A DNA stretch of 64,000 nt from positions 124,001-188,000 of the forward strand of contig JAIXQH010000051.1 in NCBI GenBank assembly GCA_027484055.1. Direction: 5' to 3'. The translations under genes were made by a program, and so were the position numbers. The DNA comes from Verrucomicrobiaceae bacterium (GTDB taxonomy: Bacteria; Verrucomicrobiota; Verrucomicrobiia; Verrucomicrobiales; Akkermansiaceae). Below, piece by piece: positions 34,386 to 43,516 of the stretch (its first letter is position 1; each line of letters begins with the position of its first letter). The notes beneath the pieces were generated by a model. That model was not told the DNA's origin. It saw only the letters and a list, made by a program, of their open reading frames with translations, and made no database searches.

Positions 34386-35600
34386 ATGTTCGCCCCCAAG
34401 TGGAAAAAGGAAGCTCAGCACCTCGTCAAAGGTGCGAAAAAGTTCATCGACTACAAGCGAGACCTCCTCAAGCCTGAGCGCTTGGATGAAATTGAATCAC
34501 GGCGAGTGGATTTAGTTTCAGCAATCCGCTCGAAGGACCGTGAAAAGGTGAACGAAGCCTCCAAGCAGATCCGCGCGATTTGTGAAAATAGCCTGCCTAG
34601 GGAAAAGCCTGTCGGCTGGTTGGAAGAGAACGTCGAGGTGATGTTCGTCGCCATCGTCATCGCGCTCGGTCTCCGGACCTACTATTTACAGCCCTTTCGC
34701 ATCCCGACTGGCTCAATGCAGCCCACGCTCAATGGCATCATCGGGACCCCGCTGAAAAAGGAGAATTGGCCGAGTTTACCCCAACGGTTGCTAGAGCAAG
34801 TCACCCGCGGACGCTCGTACGTCTATGAAGTCAGTGATAAGGACCGCCACATCGCGCTCAATCCCCAAGGGAACATGGATGTGCACGACACACAGTTTTT
34901 ACACTTTTTCAGCAGGTCTGAGATCCGCTTCACAGATGCCCCGACCCTGCGCCTCCCCGCCCCGCTCAACCCCTGCACGGAGATTGGTCTCAATACCGCG
35001 CTCAGCTACGCGGCCCGCCACGGTGGACTGATTCCAAAAGGCATGGTCATCTGTGAAGGGGTCATCGACACCGGAGACCTCGTGCTGGTGGATAAGTTTT
35101 CTTACCATTTCCGCAAGCCGACCCGTGGTGAGGTCTTCGTCTTCAACACCTTGGAAAACAGCGGCATCTTGAAACGCAGCGGTGAACAAGGCGCCGGCTC
35201 GCACTACATCAAGCGTCTTTGCGGAGTCCCAGGCGACCGGCTCAGCGTGCAATCACCAAACGTCTTGGTCAACGGCAGCATCGCCAAAGAATTCGGAATG
35301 CAGCGAGTCGCCGCTGGCGAGGGCCCCTACAAGATCAATCCAAACGGCTATGGCTTCGCCAGACCCGAAGGCCCGCACTTCGGTAAAACGCTGCCGCAAT
35401 TCATCGCTAAACCCGGCGACGAACTCGTCCTCGCCGACAAGGCCTCCCCCGGCATGCGGGAATACGCCGCCCTCGGCGATAATAGCAGCAACTCGCTCGA
35501 CTCCCGCTACTGGGGCCCCGTGAAAGAATGGAACCTCGTTGGCCCCGCCCTTTTCTCGCTCTGGCCGATCACGACCGGCCACTGGGGATTAATCCGCTGA
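34386..35600 (+). CDS. lepB: Signal peptidase I, long form
   Basis: Membrane protease that removes signal peptides, 404 residues. After a charged cytoplasmic N-terminal part of about 75 residues comes one span (VEVMFVAIVIALGLRTYYLQ), then the nucleophile motif FRIPTGSMQPTLNG (Ser), the general base Lys in HYIKRLCGVPGDRLSV and the C-terminal box GDNSSNSLDSRYWGPV. About 150 extra residues lie between the Ser and Lys boxes, which makes it longer than E. coli LepB (324). It fits the large secretome implied by the many lipoproteins and exported enzymes nearby. It ends 7 bp before the squalene/phytoene synthase gene. Confidence 0.93.
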   Translation: MFAPKWKKEAQHLVKGAKKFIDYKRDLLKPERLDEIESRRVDLVSAIRSKDREKVNEASKQIRAICENSLPREKPVGWLEENVEVMFVAIVIALGLRTYYLQPFRIPTGSMQPTLNGIIGTPLKKENWPSLPQRLLEQVTRGRSYVYEVSDKDRHIALNPQGNMDVHDTQFLHFFSRSEIRFTDAPTLRLPAPLNPCTEIGLNTALSYAARHGGLIPKGMVICEGVIDTGDLVLVDKFSYHFRKPTRGEVFVFNTLENSGILKRSGEQGAGSHYIKRLCGVPGDRLSVQSPNVLVNGSIAKEFGMQRVAAGEGPYKINPNGYGFARPEGPHFGKTLPQFIAKPGDELVLADKASPGMREYAALGDNSSNSLDSRYWGPVKEWNLVGPALFSLWPITTGHWGLIR

Positions 35601-35607
35601 CACGCAC

Positions 35608-36441
35608 ATGACCTCTGCCGCCTCGGAAATCACCCGCAAGGCGAAGTCCAACCTGGCGTTTGCCCTTAAAATCCTCCCGCCAGCCCGGCGTCAGGATATG
35701 GTCATCTTCTACGCCTTCTGCCGGACGATGGACGACCTTGCCGACGACCCAAATCACTCGCCCGACGAACGCCTGCTCGCCCTAAACACTTGGGAAAATG
35801 GCCTGACCCATGGCTTTTCCTCACCAGACGCCTTCCAGGCAGAAGTCATTTCCCTGCGCGACCGTGCGGCGCTGCCGAATGACCTACTCGTCGCCATCAT
35901 CGACGGTTGCCGCATGGACCTCCAGCCCCAGCGTTTTCAAACCTGGGAGGAACTCTCCGGCTACTGCTGGAAAGTGGCCTGCGCCGTCGGCTTGGTATCC
36001 ATCAGACTCTTCGGGTGTACCGATCCAGCATCAAGCGCCTACGCCGTCGCCCTCGGCCATGCCCTGCAACTCACGAACATCTTACGAGACATTCACGAGG
36101 ATTTAGAAAATGGGAATCGCATCTACCTGCCGCTAGCAGACCTCGCCCGCTTCCACTACACCGCGCAAGACCTCGCTGCCCACGTTGTGGATGAGCGCTT
36201 CCTCGCCCTCATGGACTACCAAGCCGAGCGGGCGGCCTCCTATTTCCGAGACGCCCAACGACTGACCCCCCCCGCGGATCTCCAAGCCCTCCTACCTGCT
36301 AGGATCATGGCGGAAATCTACCAACTCTTGTTGGAAAAAATGCGGGCCGACCATTTTCAAGTCTTCCGCAAGCGCTATCACATCTCCAAACCCCGTAAAC
36401 TTGCCATCCTCACGAAGCATCTTATTGCAGGATCCATTTAA
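35608..36441 (+). CDS. Squalene/phytoene synthase family protein
   Basis: Head-to-head prenyl transferase, 277 residues. The first aspartate-rich motif is FCRTMDDLADD and the second is NILRDIHEDLENGNRIYLP, both with the Mg2+-binding acidic residues intact. AEITRKAKSNLAFALKILPP at the N terminus is typical of HpnC/HpnD-type bacterial enzymes, so the product could be presqualene diphosphate or hydroxysqualene for hopanoids, or phytoene for carotenoids. It stands alone among lepB and a lipoprotein gene rather than in a hopanoid operon, which leaves the pathway undecided. It would use precursors from the IspG-dependent MEP pathway. Confidence 0.87.
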   Translation: MTSAASEITRKAKSNLAFALKILPPARRQDMVIFYAFCRTMDDLADDPNHSPDERLLALNTWENGLTHGFSSPDAFQAEVISLRDRAALPNDLLVAIIDGCRMDLQPQRFQTWEELSGYCWKVACAVGLVSIRLFGCTDPASSAYAVALGHALQLTNILRDIHEDLENGNRIYLPLADLARFHYTAQDLAAHVVDERFLALMDYQAERAASYFRDAQRLTPPADLQALLPARIMAEIYQLLLEKMRADHFQVFRKRYHISKPRKLAILTKHLIAGSI

Positions 36442-36477
36442 AACGAATACTCTTCCGGGTCAGCCCGTCATCCGTCC

Positions 36478-36828
36478 ATGTCGAATCGCTTCCACCACTA
36501 CCTCCTCGCCTCGGCGGGCATCCTCGCCCTCTCATCTTGCGGCTATGATGAGCCACCACCCCCTCGCTTCGCGCCGAATCCGCCCTACCCACCCGAAATG
36601 GTGCCACCCACTGGCTATCAGACGGACATCAGCCCGCCTCCCGCGCCCTCACTCCCGCAGCCACCTGCACCCACCGCCACCGGAGGCTACCCGACCGCAG
36701 AACGCACGGCGAATCCCGACCAAGTGCTCAGCCCTTACGAACCCTACAACGTCATCGACATCGCAGGATTCAAATCCGGCCAACTCGCCCGCGACCCCTC
36801 AAACCAGAAAATTTTCCGCGTCCCGTAA
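36478..36828 (+). CDS. Small proline-rich lipoprotein
   Basis: A 116-residue putative lipoprotein. MSNRFHHYLLASAGILALSS-CG is a signal peptide ending in a lipobox (ALSSC). The mature part is very rich in proline (PPPPRFAPNPPYPPE, APTATGGYP) and ends with VIDIAGFKSGQLARDPSNQK. The C-terminal block looks like a conserved surface-exposed motif and may be a short SH3/OmpA-interaction type module, but I do not recognise it. It follows the synthase gene by 36 bp and converges on the AddA-like gene. Confidence 0.65.
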   Translation: MSNRFHHYLLASAGILALSSCGYDEPPPPRFAPNPPYPPEMVPPTGYQTDISPPPAPSLPQPPAPTATGGYPTAERTANPDQVLSPYEPYNVIDIAGFKSGQLARDPSNQKIFRVP

Positions 36829-36840
36829 ATGCAACGGCCA

Positions 36841-39800
36841 TCACGGCACGCTGACCCACGCCAAGCAGCTCGTGGAAACAAGTAAGCACTCCACTTGCGC
36901 TCCTGCGTAGGCCTTTTCCATCACGGCCCGGTAAGCAACCATCTGGCCTGCATAACGCTCGCGGACTTGATCGATGTGCTCCAGCACATCAGTCTTAAAA
37001 TCAATCACTTCCACGCGCGTCACCTCGCCAGACACCGCGCGGTGGAGGTGCAGCCGGTCCACCGTGCCGCTCAGCCATTTCCCGTCACTCACCGCGTCTA
37101 CCGCTTGCTCACGGTAGCACTCGACGGCACGCCCGCGCCGCTCGAATAAGTGACGCAGCGCTGGAGATTCGATCACCCGCGCCACCAAGCTACCGGCCTC
37201 GTCATGGCCTAAACGAGCCGGTGACTCATCGATCCATCCGACTTCCGCGAAGGCCTCATGCACCGCCGTGCCGAATTTCATCCCACCGCTACTCCGCCCG
37301 GCATTCATGCGGGTTTTCGCGCCGCTGGGAGTGATCCGTTCCCGGCGAGCGACCTTTTTTCCCAATCCCGACATCGCAGGCAGCGCCTTCCCTGAAACAT
37401 AGCGGGGCAGACCCTCCAGCCATTTCGGTGAGCCGGACTGATAAACCACCCCAGTTTTCCCTTCCGCAGAAATCGAGCGCATCAGCCAGTTCGCCAGTGA
37501 CGGCCTATCCGCTTTTTGGGTGGCTGCTGGAGCTTCGAGTAAGACGTAGAGTCCTCGCTTCGAACGAGTTAGGGCGACGTATAGCATGCAGAATGCCTCG
37601 TATTTTTGGGCATCTCCCCACCGCTCTTCCGCCTCACGCATTTCGGGAATGAGTTCTCTGACCCACTTCGGTGGTGTCTCGCTCAGCCATCCAGGCCCCT
37701 CTGCAACCTCAAAGCGCTGGGCAGCTGGGACGCTGTCGGCCGGTACATCTGGCAGAATCACCAAATCAAATCCCAGTCCCTTCGCCTTATGAATCGTCAT
37801 CACCTGCACCGCCGCGCAGCCGGGGTTTTGGGAAATTTCTAAGCGCTCCACCCAGTCCGCCGCCTCCTGCGGAGTCGCTGCTCCTCGGCTGTCCAGATCG
37901 GCCAAGGCGCTGATCACATCGCCTGCGCGTCTTCTTCCGAAATCTGACCAATCCTGCCAACACGCATCCACCACCTCTTCGACCATCACGGCAAAACCGC
38001 CCTCAGCAACCCTCGTCAACAAGCCATCCCACGCCGACCACCATTCCTCACCGAAGCGGCGTTCCAGCGCTGCCGCCAAAGGCGACATTGCCAGCACCTC
38101 CTGAGCAAAAGCATCCGCAGGATTGGCCAACCATTTTAATAACTGCCCTAACGCGATCCCCACCGGATGATCCGCAGTCGGCTTACGCCGTCCTTCTTCG
38201 ATGACATCGTATCCCTGAGCACGTAAATGATCACCCACCTCGCTCACCATCGAGTTGCTCCGCACCAATACCCCGCAGGTCATCTCCCGCTCGCCGACGC
38301 CCAGCTCGCCCAGTAAATCCCCGAGCCGCACCAGGCGATCTTCCCAAGTCCCATCGACCACCTCCACCCGTGCTTCTCCCGCTTTCCCTTCAATGGCTAA
38401 GGGCGCAGCTGAGACGTGCGCCTCCCACACCCAAGCCTCTGCGGCGCTGCCGAAAAGCTCCCGCAGCGTGCTGGCATCCCCGCAAACCTCGTTCACCAAG
38501 GCCAGGACCTCTGGGCAAGAACGCCAAGACTCCGTCATCGGCGCGATCGTTAAACCACCACCTCGATACCGCTCGATCACCTCGTTAAACAATCGCACAT
38601 CGCCACCGCGCCATCCGTAAATGGCTTGCTTGCGGTCACCCACCACGAACAGTGAACCCTCTCCCTCACCCGTCGCCTCATCCAAGAGCGGCACGAGGCC
38701 TCTCCAGTCAGACCGGCTGGTATCTTGGAATTCATCCAACAGCCAATGCGCGTACCGGGCATCCAGCCGAAAGTCCACTGCCTCGCGCCGCAATCTAGCA
38801 TCCTCGTGCGTGGCCCATTCGCCCATGAGGATTTTTACGTCGTCGAAGCCGAGCTGCCCCCGCCGCCGCAGCAGGGCCTCGCAGCGGGCATCATGCAGCG
38901 CCACCACATCGCGCACGGCACGGGTCCGCTGCAAGGCAGCCGCCATTTCACAGCGTGCGGCTAAATTGACCAATGCTTTCAGCGCCTCGCCAGCCGGTCC
39001 AGAGACGATAAATTCTTTGTAATATTTCAAGCGCAGCGGCCCCGTCGGCTGCCCCGCTGCCGCCAGGATTCCTTCCAATTGCCCAGTCGCCCCGCCCAGA
39101 CTACCACTGCCGATGCGATGCTCCGCCAAAGTCATCACCGCTTTTTCAAAAGCCTCCCGATGACCCTTTCGCGTGTAGTCAATCCCATCCATGCCTCGTA
39201 ACACCTTGGTAATCAACTCGCCCTTGTGAGCTTCCCAGTCCTCGACACGCGCCCCGCTCAGAGAAACGGGGCCCCACTCCAAGTCCTGAGACCGGCGGTA
39301 GAGCCCCTGCCAGAGAGTCACGAATGCACGCAAACTCCTCACCACACCCAGCTCTTCTTTCCCCAAGCACGCCCGGCGGAAGGCGTGCAGAAATTCGTCA
39401 CCATCACCCTCATCCAGCGTTTCACCCAGCAGCGTGGCTAAGATCTCGTCAGCAGCGGCAGCGGCCCTTGCCCCTTCGAGTAGATCAAATTTCCCCCCGG
39501 TCAGACCGAGTTCATATTGAAAGCCCCGCACAACCCGGGCGAAAAAGCTATCCATCGTTCCCAGCGTGCAGCGTGGCAAGGCGCGCACCAGTCTTTCCAA
39601 AAGTTCGGCAAAATCCGCCTGCGGTAAATTCAACTCCGCCTTCAGTCGCACAGCGCTCGCTTCGCACGCCGCGACATCCGCCAACTTCATCAACACCGAA
39701 TCCGCAAATTCCCCAGCCGCCTTCCGCGTGAAAGTCAGGGCGACGATCTTTTCCGGCTCCACCCCTTTTGCCATCAGGCCGATGAGACGATTTCCCAACT

Positions 39801-39861
39801 GGAAGGTTTTCCCCGACCCTGCGGACGCGAGAATGAGTAGGTTCTTCTCGAGAATATTCAT
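36841..39861 (-). CDS. addA: AddA-like UvrD-type helicase with C-terminal nuclease domain
   Basis: Double-strand-break end-processing enzyme, 1006 residues. Helicase motifs: LILASAGSGKTFQLGNRLIG (Walker A), ARYAHWLLDEFQDTSRSDW (motif II), VVGDRKQAIYGWRGGD (motif III), IHKAKGLGFDLVILPD (motif V) and ALTRSKRGLYVLLE (motif VI). The C terminus is a RecB-type PD-(D/E)XK nuclease: FGTAVHEAFAEV, RVEVIDFKTDVLEHI and QMVAYRAVMEKA. The ATG at 39861 immediately precedes the conserved region. No addB or recC/recD partner is in the window. The partner may lie elsewhere, or it may act alone. UvrD-family membership is secure; the addA name is a family-level call. Confidence 0.87.
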   Translation of the reverse strand: MNILEKNLLILASAGSGKTFQLGNRLIGLMAKGVEPEKIVALTFTRKAAGEFADSVLMKLADVAACEASAVRLKAELNLPQADFAELLERLVRALPRCTLGTMDSFFARVVRGFQYELGLTGGKFDLLEGARAAAAADEILATLLGETLDEGDGDEFLHAFRRACLGKEELGVVRSLRAFVTLWQGLYRRSQDLEWGPVSLSGARVEDWEAHKGELITKVLRGMDGIDYTRKGHREAFEKAVMTLAEHRIGSGSLGGATGQLEGILAAAGQPTGPLRLKYYKEFIVSGPAGEALKALVNLAARCEMAAALQRTRAVRDVVALHDARCEALLRRRGQLGFDDVKILMGEWATHEDARLRREAVDFRLDARYAHWLLDEFQDTSRSDWRGLVPLLDEATGEGEGSLFVVGDRKQAIYGWRGGDVRLFNEVIERYRGGGLTIAPMTESWRSCPEVLALVNEVCGDASTLRELFGSAAEAWVWEAHVSAAPLAIEGKAGEARVEVVDGTWEDRLVRLGDLLGELGVGEREMTCGVLVRSNSMVSEVGDHLRAQGYDVIEEGRRKPTADHPVGIALGQLLKWLANPADAFAQEVLAMSPLAAALERRFGEEWWSAWDGLLTRVAEGGFAVMVEEVVDACWQDWSDFGRRRAGDVISALADLDSRGAATPQEAADWVERLEISQNPGCAAVQVMTIHKAKGLGFDLVILPDVPADSVPAAQRFEVAEGPGWLSETPPKWVRELIPEMREAEERWGDAQKYEAFCMLYVALTRSKRGLYVLLEAPAATQKADRPSLANWLMRSISAEGKTGVVYQSGSPKWLEGLPRYVSGKALPAMSGLGKKVARRERITPSGAKTRMNAGRSSGGMKFGTAVHEAFAEVGWIDESPARLGHDEAGSLVARVIESPALRHLFERRGRAVECYREQAVDAVSDGKWLSGTVDRLHLHRAVSGEVTRVEVIDFKTDVLEHIDQVRERYAGQMVAYRAVMEKAYAGAQVECLLVSTSCLAWVSVP

Positions 39862-39952
39862 CGGTGCCACAGACCATGGCCCATGCGGCAATAATCGAAA
39901 ACCCAGAACTTTCTAAACCCCACAATTTTCCTCATCATCCCACACAGCAGGA

Positions 39953-39985
39953 AAAACTTATTGAGTGTCAGACAAATAATAAGTT
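39953..39985. repeat. Stem-loop between addA and the transposase
   Basis: AAACTTATT and AATAAGTTT form a perfect 9-bp inverted repeat with a 15-nt loop, 40 bp before the RAYT gene and 92 bp before the addA start. It is AT-rich in a GC-rich setting. It could be a transposase-recognised hairpin, an insertion boundary or a terminator protecting the divergent promoters. No second copy was found at the 3' side. Confidence 0.5.
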
Positions 39986-40024
39986 TCTTCTTGGCACTGG
40001 AAATGGCGGTGGTAGATTCTGCGC

Positions 40025-41164
40025 ATGCGTAAGGCTCGGTGGCTTGGGGATTGGCAGAATTCAGCGTCTAAGGCGGTGATTTATCACTGCATTTCGCGGG
40101 TCGTGGATCGGCGGTTTGTGTTGGAGGAGCGGGAGCGGGAAGCGTTCCGGATGTTTATGCGGATGTATGAAAATTTCTCGGGCTGCCGGGTTCTTTCGTA
40201 CTGCGTGATGTCGAATCACTTCCATTTGATGCTGGAGGTGCCGCCGATGGAGGTGGGTGGACTGACGGATGAGGCGCTGCTGAAACGACTTTCTGCCCTC
40301 TATACGGAGGCATTTGTAGCAGGCGTGGCGGCGGAATTGACGGAGGCTCGGAAGCTCGATGCTGATGCTAATGCTAATGCTAATGAGACTAGCGCTGCGA
40401 CGGGTGGCGCCTCTGGGACTCGGGCGGCGGAGGTTCACGCTCGGTTTACTTACCGGATGCATGATTTGAGCGAGTTCATGAAGGGACTGCTAATCCGTTT
40501 CACACGCTGGTTCAACCGGACCCACACCCGCACGGGGACTTTATGGGAGGAGCGATTCAAGAGCGTGATCGTAGAAAGCGGCACCGCGACACGGACGGTG
40601 GCGGCTTATATTGATTTAAATCCGGTGCGAGCCGGGATGGTCGCGGACCCGGCGGACTACCGCTGGAGCAGCTACGGTGAGGCGGTGGGTGGTGGAAAAA
40701 GGGGCAATGGCAAGAAGGCGCGTGAGGGCTTGGTTCGAGCGTGTTTTTCGGATCAGGAAAAAGTTTCTGAAATCGACCGCTGGAAGGAAACGGCGCGGAT
40801 CTATCGGCGCTTGATGGGTTTCGCGTTGGAGCGGAACGCTGGGCGGGCGGCCATTTCTACGAGCCAAGGTTCGGCAGTCCGTGGGCGCGCGCAAATGATG
40901 AACACCGCTGAGATGTTGGAGAGCGCGGAGAATGGCATCGTGCTCCCGGACTTGGGATTGGCGCAGATGCTGCGCTGCCGAGTGCGGTATTTCACCGACG
41001 GAACGGTGATTGGCAGCCGGGAGTTTGTGAACGATGCTTTCACCCGAGGACGAGAACGATTTGGCAGGCAGCGGAAGGACGGCGCGCGGAAACTGCGAGG
41101 TGCGGCGGCAGCGGCGAATCCGGTTTTGTGGAGCCTGAGGGATTTGAGAAAAGGGATCGTGTGA
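40025..41164 (+). CDS. REP-associated tyrosine transposase (RAYT, Y1_Tnp family)
   Basis: Single-strand HUH transposase related to IS200/IS605 TnpA and domesticated RAYTs, 379 residues. The N terminus AVIYHCISRVVDRRFVLEE, the CVMSNHFHLMLEVPP block (HUH metal site) and helix AAYIDLNPVRAGMVADPADY, which carries the catalytic Tyr, are all present. A C-terminal region of about 150 residues beyond the fold is longer than minimal RAYTs. No inverted terminal repeats were found, as expected for this type; an AT-rich hairpin lies upstream. It is intact and may be responsible for spreading short palindromic repeats in this genome. That link is inference. Confidence 0.88.
   Translation: MRKARWLGDWQNSASKAVIYHCISRVVDRRFVLEEREREAFRMFMRMYENFSGCRVLSYCVMSNHFHLMLEVPPMEVGGLTDEALLKRLSALYTEAFVAGVAAELTEARKLDADANANANETSAATGGASGTRAAEVHARFTYRMHDLSEFMKGLLIRFTRWFNRTHTRTGTLWEERFKSVIVESGTATRTVAAYIDLNPVRAGMVADPADYRWSSYGEAVGGGKRGNGKKAREGLVRACFSDQEKVSEIDRWKETARIYRRLMGFALERNAGRAAISTSQGSAVRGRAQMMNTAEMLESAENGIVLPDLGLAQMLRCRVRYFTDGTVIGSREFVNDAFTRGRERFGRQRKDGARKLRGAAAAANPVLWSLRDLRKGIV
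40358..40384 (+). repeat. In-frame GCTRAT microsatellite inside the transposase gene
   Basis: GATGCTGATGCTAATGCTAA continues for 27 bp and encodes DADANANAN in a non-conserved loop. The unit is 6 bp, so slippage would keep the reading frame. Confidence 0.85.
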
Positions 41165-41261
41165 GGGTCGCTATTTCTCGTGAGCTTTTCAGATCGGACG
41201 ATTTTCTTCCGGCGTTGACCTGAGAGAAAAGGGCTGTATGAAGGGTGAAGAATTTAATGCG

Positions 41262-41921
41262 ATGAAATCTTTTAACCGACTCGTTCCATTCACCACTTTG
41301 GCTGCTGTTTGCACTCTTTTTTCATGTGCGCCCGGCGGTAAATCGCCTTCCGGGTTCTTGAAAAACTACGCGGAAATGAACGCAGGGTTCGGCATGGAAG
41401 ATGCCGTTTCCTCATTCGTAAGACCGGGGGTGGACCTGAAAAAGTATGACAGCGCTATCATCGAGCCAGTGACCACGATCGTTGCCGCGCCCGGTATCAG
41501 CCCACAGGTGACTGAGCAGCTTGCGGCGTACCTTGGTGATTCGATTCGGACTCAAGTCGGTGCAGAGTTGAAAATCGTCACGGTACCAAGTCCCACGACT
41601 TTACGAGTGCGGGTGGCTTTGACGGATGTGATTGAAAATCAAAAGACTGGAAAACCAGTGACGACGATTCATCCCGCACCGCAAGCGATTTTAAGCGGGA
41701 GCTTGGGCACGCCAGAGATCGCGGCCTTTATCTCAAGGGTGTCGTTTGAGGGCGAAATGCTCGACTCGGTGACGGGCGCGCGGCTTGCGGCGCTGGTCGA
41801 CCATCGGCTTGGGAAAAAGCGTGAGGCGAGTGCCGCCACGACTTGGCTGGGTGTCAGCAGTGCGGTGAATCAGGGGGCGAAGGGCTTGCGTGAACGTTTC
41901 GTCGCAGCTCGTGCGCGGTAA
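41262..41921 (+). CDS. DUF3313-like lipoprotein
   Basis: Putative outer-membrane or periplasmic lipoprotein, about 219 residues. The signal MKSFNRLVPFTTLAAVCTLFSC ends in a lipobox. The mature protein has KKYDSAIIEPVTTIVAAPG, VTEQLAAYLGDSIRTQV, TLRVRVALTDVIENQ and FEGEMLDSVTGARLAALVD, the block order I associate with the DUF3313 family of conserved lipoproteins. The function is unknown. The start at 41262 is preceded by GAAG and gives the better signal peptide; 41238 is the alternative. It ends 15 bp before the recombinase gene and may share its transcript. Confidence 0.7.
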   Translation: MKSFNRLVPFTTLAAVCTLFSCAPGGKSPSGFLKNYAEMNAGFGMEDAVSSFVRPGVDLKKYDSAIIEPVTTIVAAPGISPQVTEQLAAYLGDSIRTQVGAELKIVTVPSPTTLRVRVALTDVIENQKTGKPVTTIHPAPQAILSGSLGTPEIAAFISRVSFEGEMLDSVTGARLAALVDHRLGKKREASAATTWLGVSSAVNQGAKGLRERFVAARAR

Positions 41922-41936
41922 TATTTCGTCCGTGCC

Positions 41937-42827
41937 ATGACCGATTGCGACGAGATCGCTTTTTTTGAATTCCAAGCTACCGAGAAAAGCGCATCTCCCC
42001 GGACTCTTGCGAACTACCGAGATGCGCTGCTGGCCTATCAAGTGTGGCGTGGCGAACGATTCACTGGCTGGCGCGGGGCGGCGGCGGATGAGTTCCGAGA
42101 CTATTTATTCGCGATGATGAAGCAGGGACTCAAGCGGGCGACGATCCGCTTGAGATTCGCTGCGTTGCGTTCGTTTTACAAATACCTAGTGCTGCGCCGC
42201 GGTCTCGCGCGGAGTCCGGTGGCGGAGGTGCAACTACCTAAGCCAGAACGTGGGCTTCCGGTCGTGCTGAGTCTTTCCCAAGTGGATGAATTGCTGGGAA
42301 TGCCCTTGAAATGTGAGGCGGACAAGAAATCTCCGCCGTGGATCCCGCTGCGGGATGCGGCGATTTTGGAACTTTTTTATTCCAGCGGGCTGCGGATTTC
42401 CGAGCTTTTGCAATTGGATGTGCGGCATGTGGATTTCATCGGCGAGACGGTGCGGGTGATGGGCAAGGGGGCGAAGGAGCGGATTGTCCCAATCGGCGGG
42501 CCGGCTTTGAACGCGATTCAGCGCTATCGGCAAGCGGCGGCGGTCACCTCTGGCCCCTTGTTTCTGAGCAGTCGGTTGCGGCGAATCACCCAGCAGGCGG
42601 TGGATCAATTGCTGAAAAAGTATCTCAAGCGCAGCAGCATCCCCTTTGCGATCAGTCCGCACAAGTTGCGCCATAGCTTCGCGACGCATTTGCTGGATGC
42701 GGGCGCGGATTTGCGGAGTGTGCAGGCCTTGCTCGGGCATGCTTCGCTATCCACCACTCAGATTTATACCCATGTGACGAAGGAGCGGCTGAAGAGCGCT
42801 TACGACACGGCCCATCCACGCGCGTGA
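41937..42827 (+). CDS. xerD: Tyrosine recombinase XerC/XerD-like
   Basis: Site-specific recombinase, 296 residues, the normal Xer length. The N-terminal SAM-like domain covers residues 1-100 (ANYRDALLAYQVWRGERFTG). The catalytic domain has the first Arg in SSGLRISELLQLDV, the Lys in MGKGAKERIVPI, HxxR in ISPHKLRHSFATHLLDAGAD, and H/Tyr in LGHASLSTTQIYTHVTKE. All catalytic residues are in place. It resembles housekeeping XerD/XerC used for chromosome-dimer resolution rather than an integron or phage integrase, although no dif site was seen nearby. The GTG of the next gene overlaps its stop. Confidence 0.9.
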   Translation: MTDCDEIAFFEFQATEKSASPRTLANYRDALLAYQVWRGERFTGWRGAAADEFRDYLFAMMKQGLKRATIRLRFAALRSFYKYLVLRRGLARSPVAEVQLPKPERGLPVVLSLSQVDELLGMPLKCEADKKSPPWIPLRDAAILELFYSSGLRISELLQLDVRHVDFIGETVRVMGKGAKERIVPIGGPALNAIQRYRQAAAVTSGPLFLSSRLRRITQQAVDQLLKKYLKRSSIPFAISPHKLRHSFATHLLDAGADLRSVQALLGHASLSTTQIYTHVTKERLKSAYDTAHPRA

Positions 42828-43507
42828 AAAATGATTTGCTGATCCTCATGAAGCTTTCCTGCCTATTTGGCCTATTTTCCTGTGCCTCCCAGCCACGGCT
42901 CGTGCCAGGGCCGGAACCGCGAGCGGCCTTGGCGAAGCGGGTGGTGGAGAAATCCGAGTTGGCGGTATTGTTTGTGGGGAACAGCTACAGCTTCGGGGTG
43001 CCGCAGGCCTTTGCAAAGCTGGCGAAAGAACGTGGGAAGGCGGTGCGCGTGGGTCATGCGACCTATGGTGGCTGGACGCTCAAGCGGCATGCGGCGAATG
43101 CGCCTACGTTGCGAAAAATCTGCACAGGACGGTGGGATGTGGTGGTGCTCCAAGAGCAAAGTGAGATTCCATCATGGTCACCGAGGAAGCGTGATCGGGA
43201 AATGTTTCCACCGCTCCGGGCCTTGGTGACGGAGGTGCGACGGGTGGGCGCGCTACCGGTGCTTTACCAAACATGGGGCCGTAGCGACCATTTCCTGGAG
43301 ATGAATGCCAGACTACGCACGGGGTATCAAGCGGCGGCGAAAAATGCCGGTGACTTACTGGTGGTGCCGGTGGGGGATGCGTGGGAACGTGAATTCTCCG
43401 CAGGGCGCGGTGCGAGCCTATTCATGGAGGATGGCAGCCACCCGACAGCGGTTGGAAATGCGCTTACGGCAGTGGTGTTTTACGAGAGTTTTTTCGGGCA
43501 CGAGTGA
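42824..43507 (+). CDS. SGNH/GDSL-like hydrolase, putative lipoprotein
   Basis: Predicted esterase/hydrolase of the SGNH fold, about 227 residues. The N terminus (LILMKLSCLFGLFSC) is a signal with a lipobox. Catalytic blocks: LAVLFVGNSYSFG (Ser in the GxSxS-type block I position), VGHATYGGWTLKRH (block II Gly), WDVVVLQEQSE (block III) and DGSHPTAVGNAL (Asp-His pair). Similar DUF4886-type proteins occur in polysaccharide-degrading bacteria, where they deacylate glycans. GTG at 42824 overlaps the xer stop, but the ATG at 42848 (MKLSCLF) gives a more standard signal peptide. Confidence 0.78.
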   Translation: MKNDLLILMKLSCLFGLFSCASQPRLVPGPEPRAALAKRVVEKSELAVLFVGNSYSFGVPQAFAKLAKERGKAVRVGHATYGGWTLKRHAANAPTLRKICTGRWDVVVLQEQSEIPSWSPRKRDREMFPPLRALVTEVRRVGALPVLYQTWGRSDHFLEMNARLRTGYQAAAKNAGDLLVVPVGDAWEREFSAGRGASLFMEDGSHPTAVGNALTAVVFYESFFGHE

Positions 43508-43516
43508 CGGCCCCTA

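Noticed and set aside
40025-41164. Classical insertion sequence with terminal inverted repeats
   Set aside because: No matching inverted ends or target duplications flank the transposase; the HUH/Tyr type does not need them.
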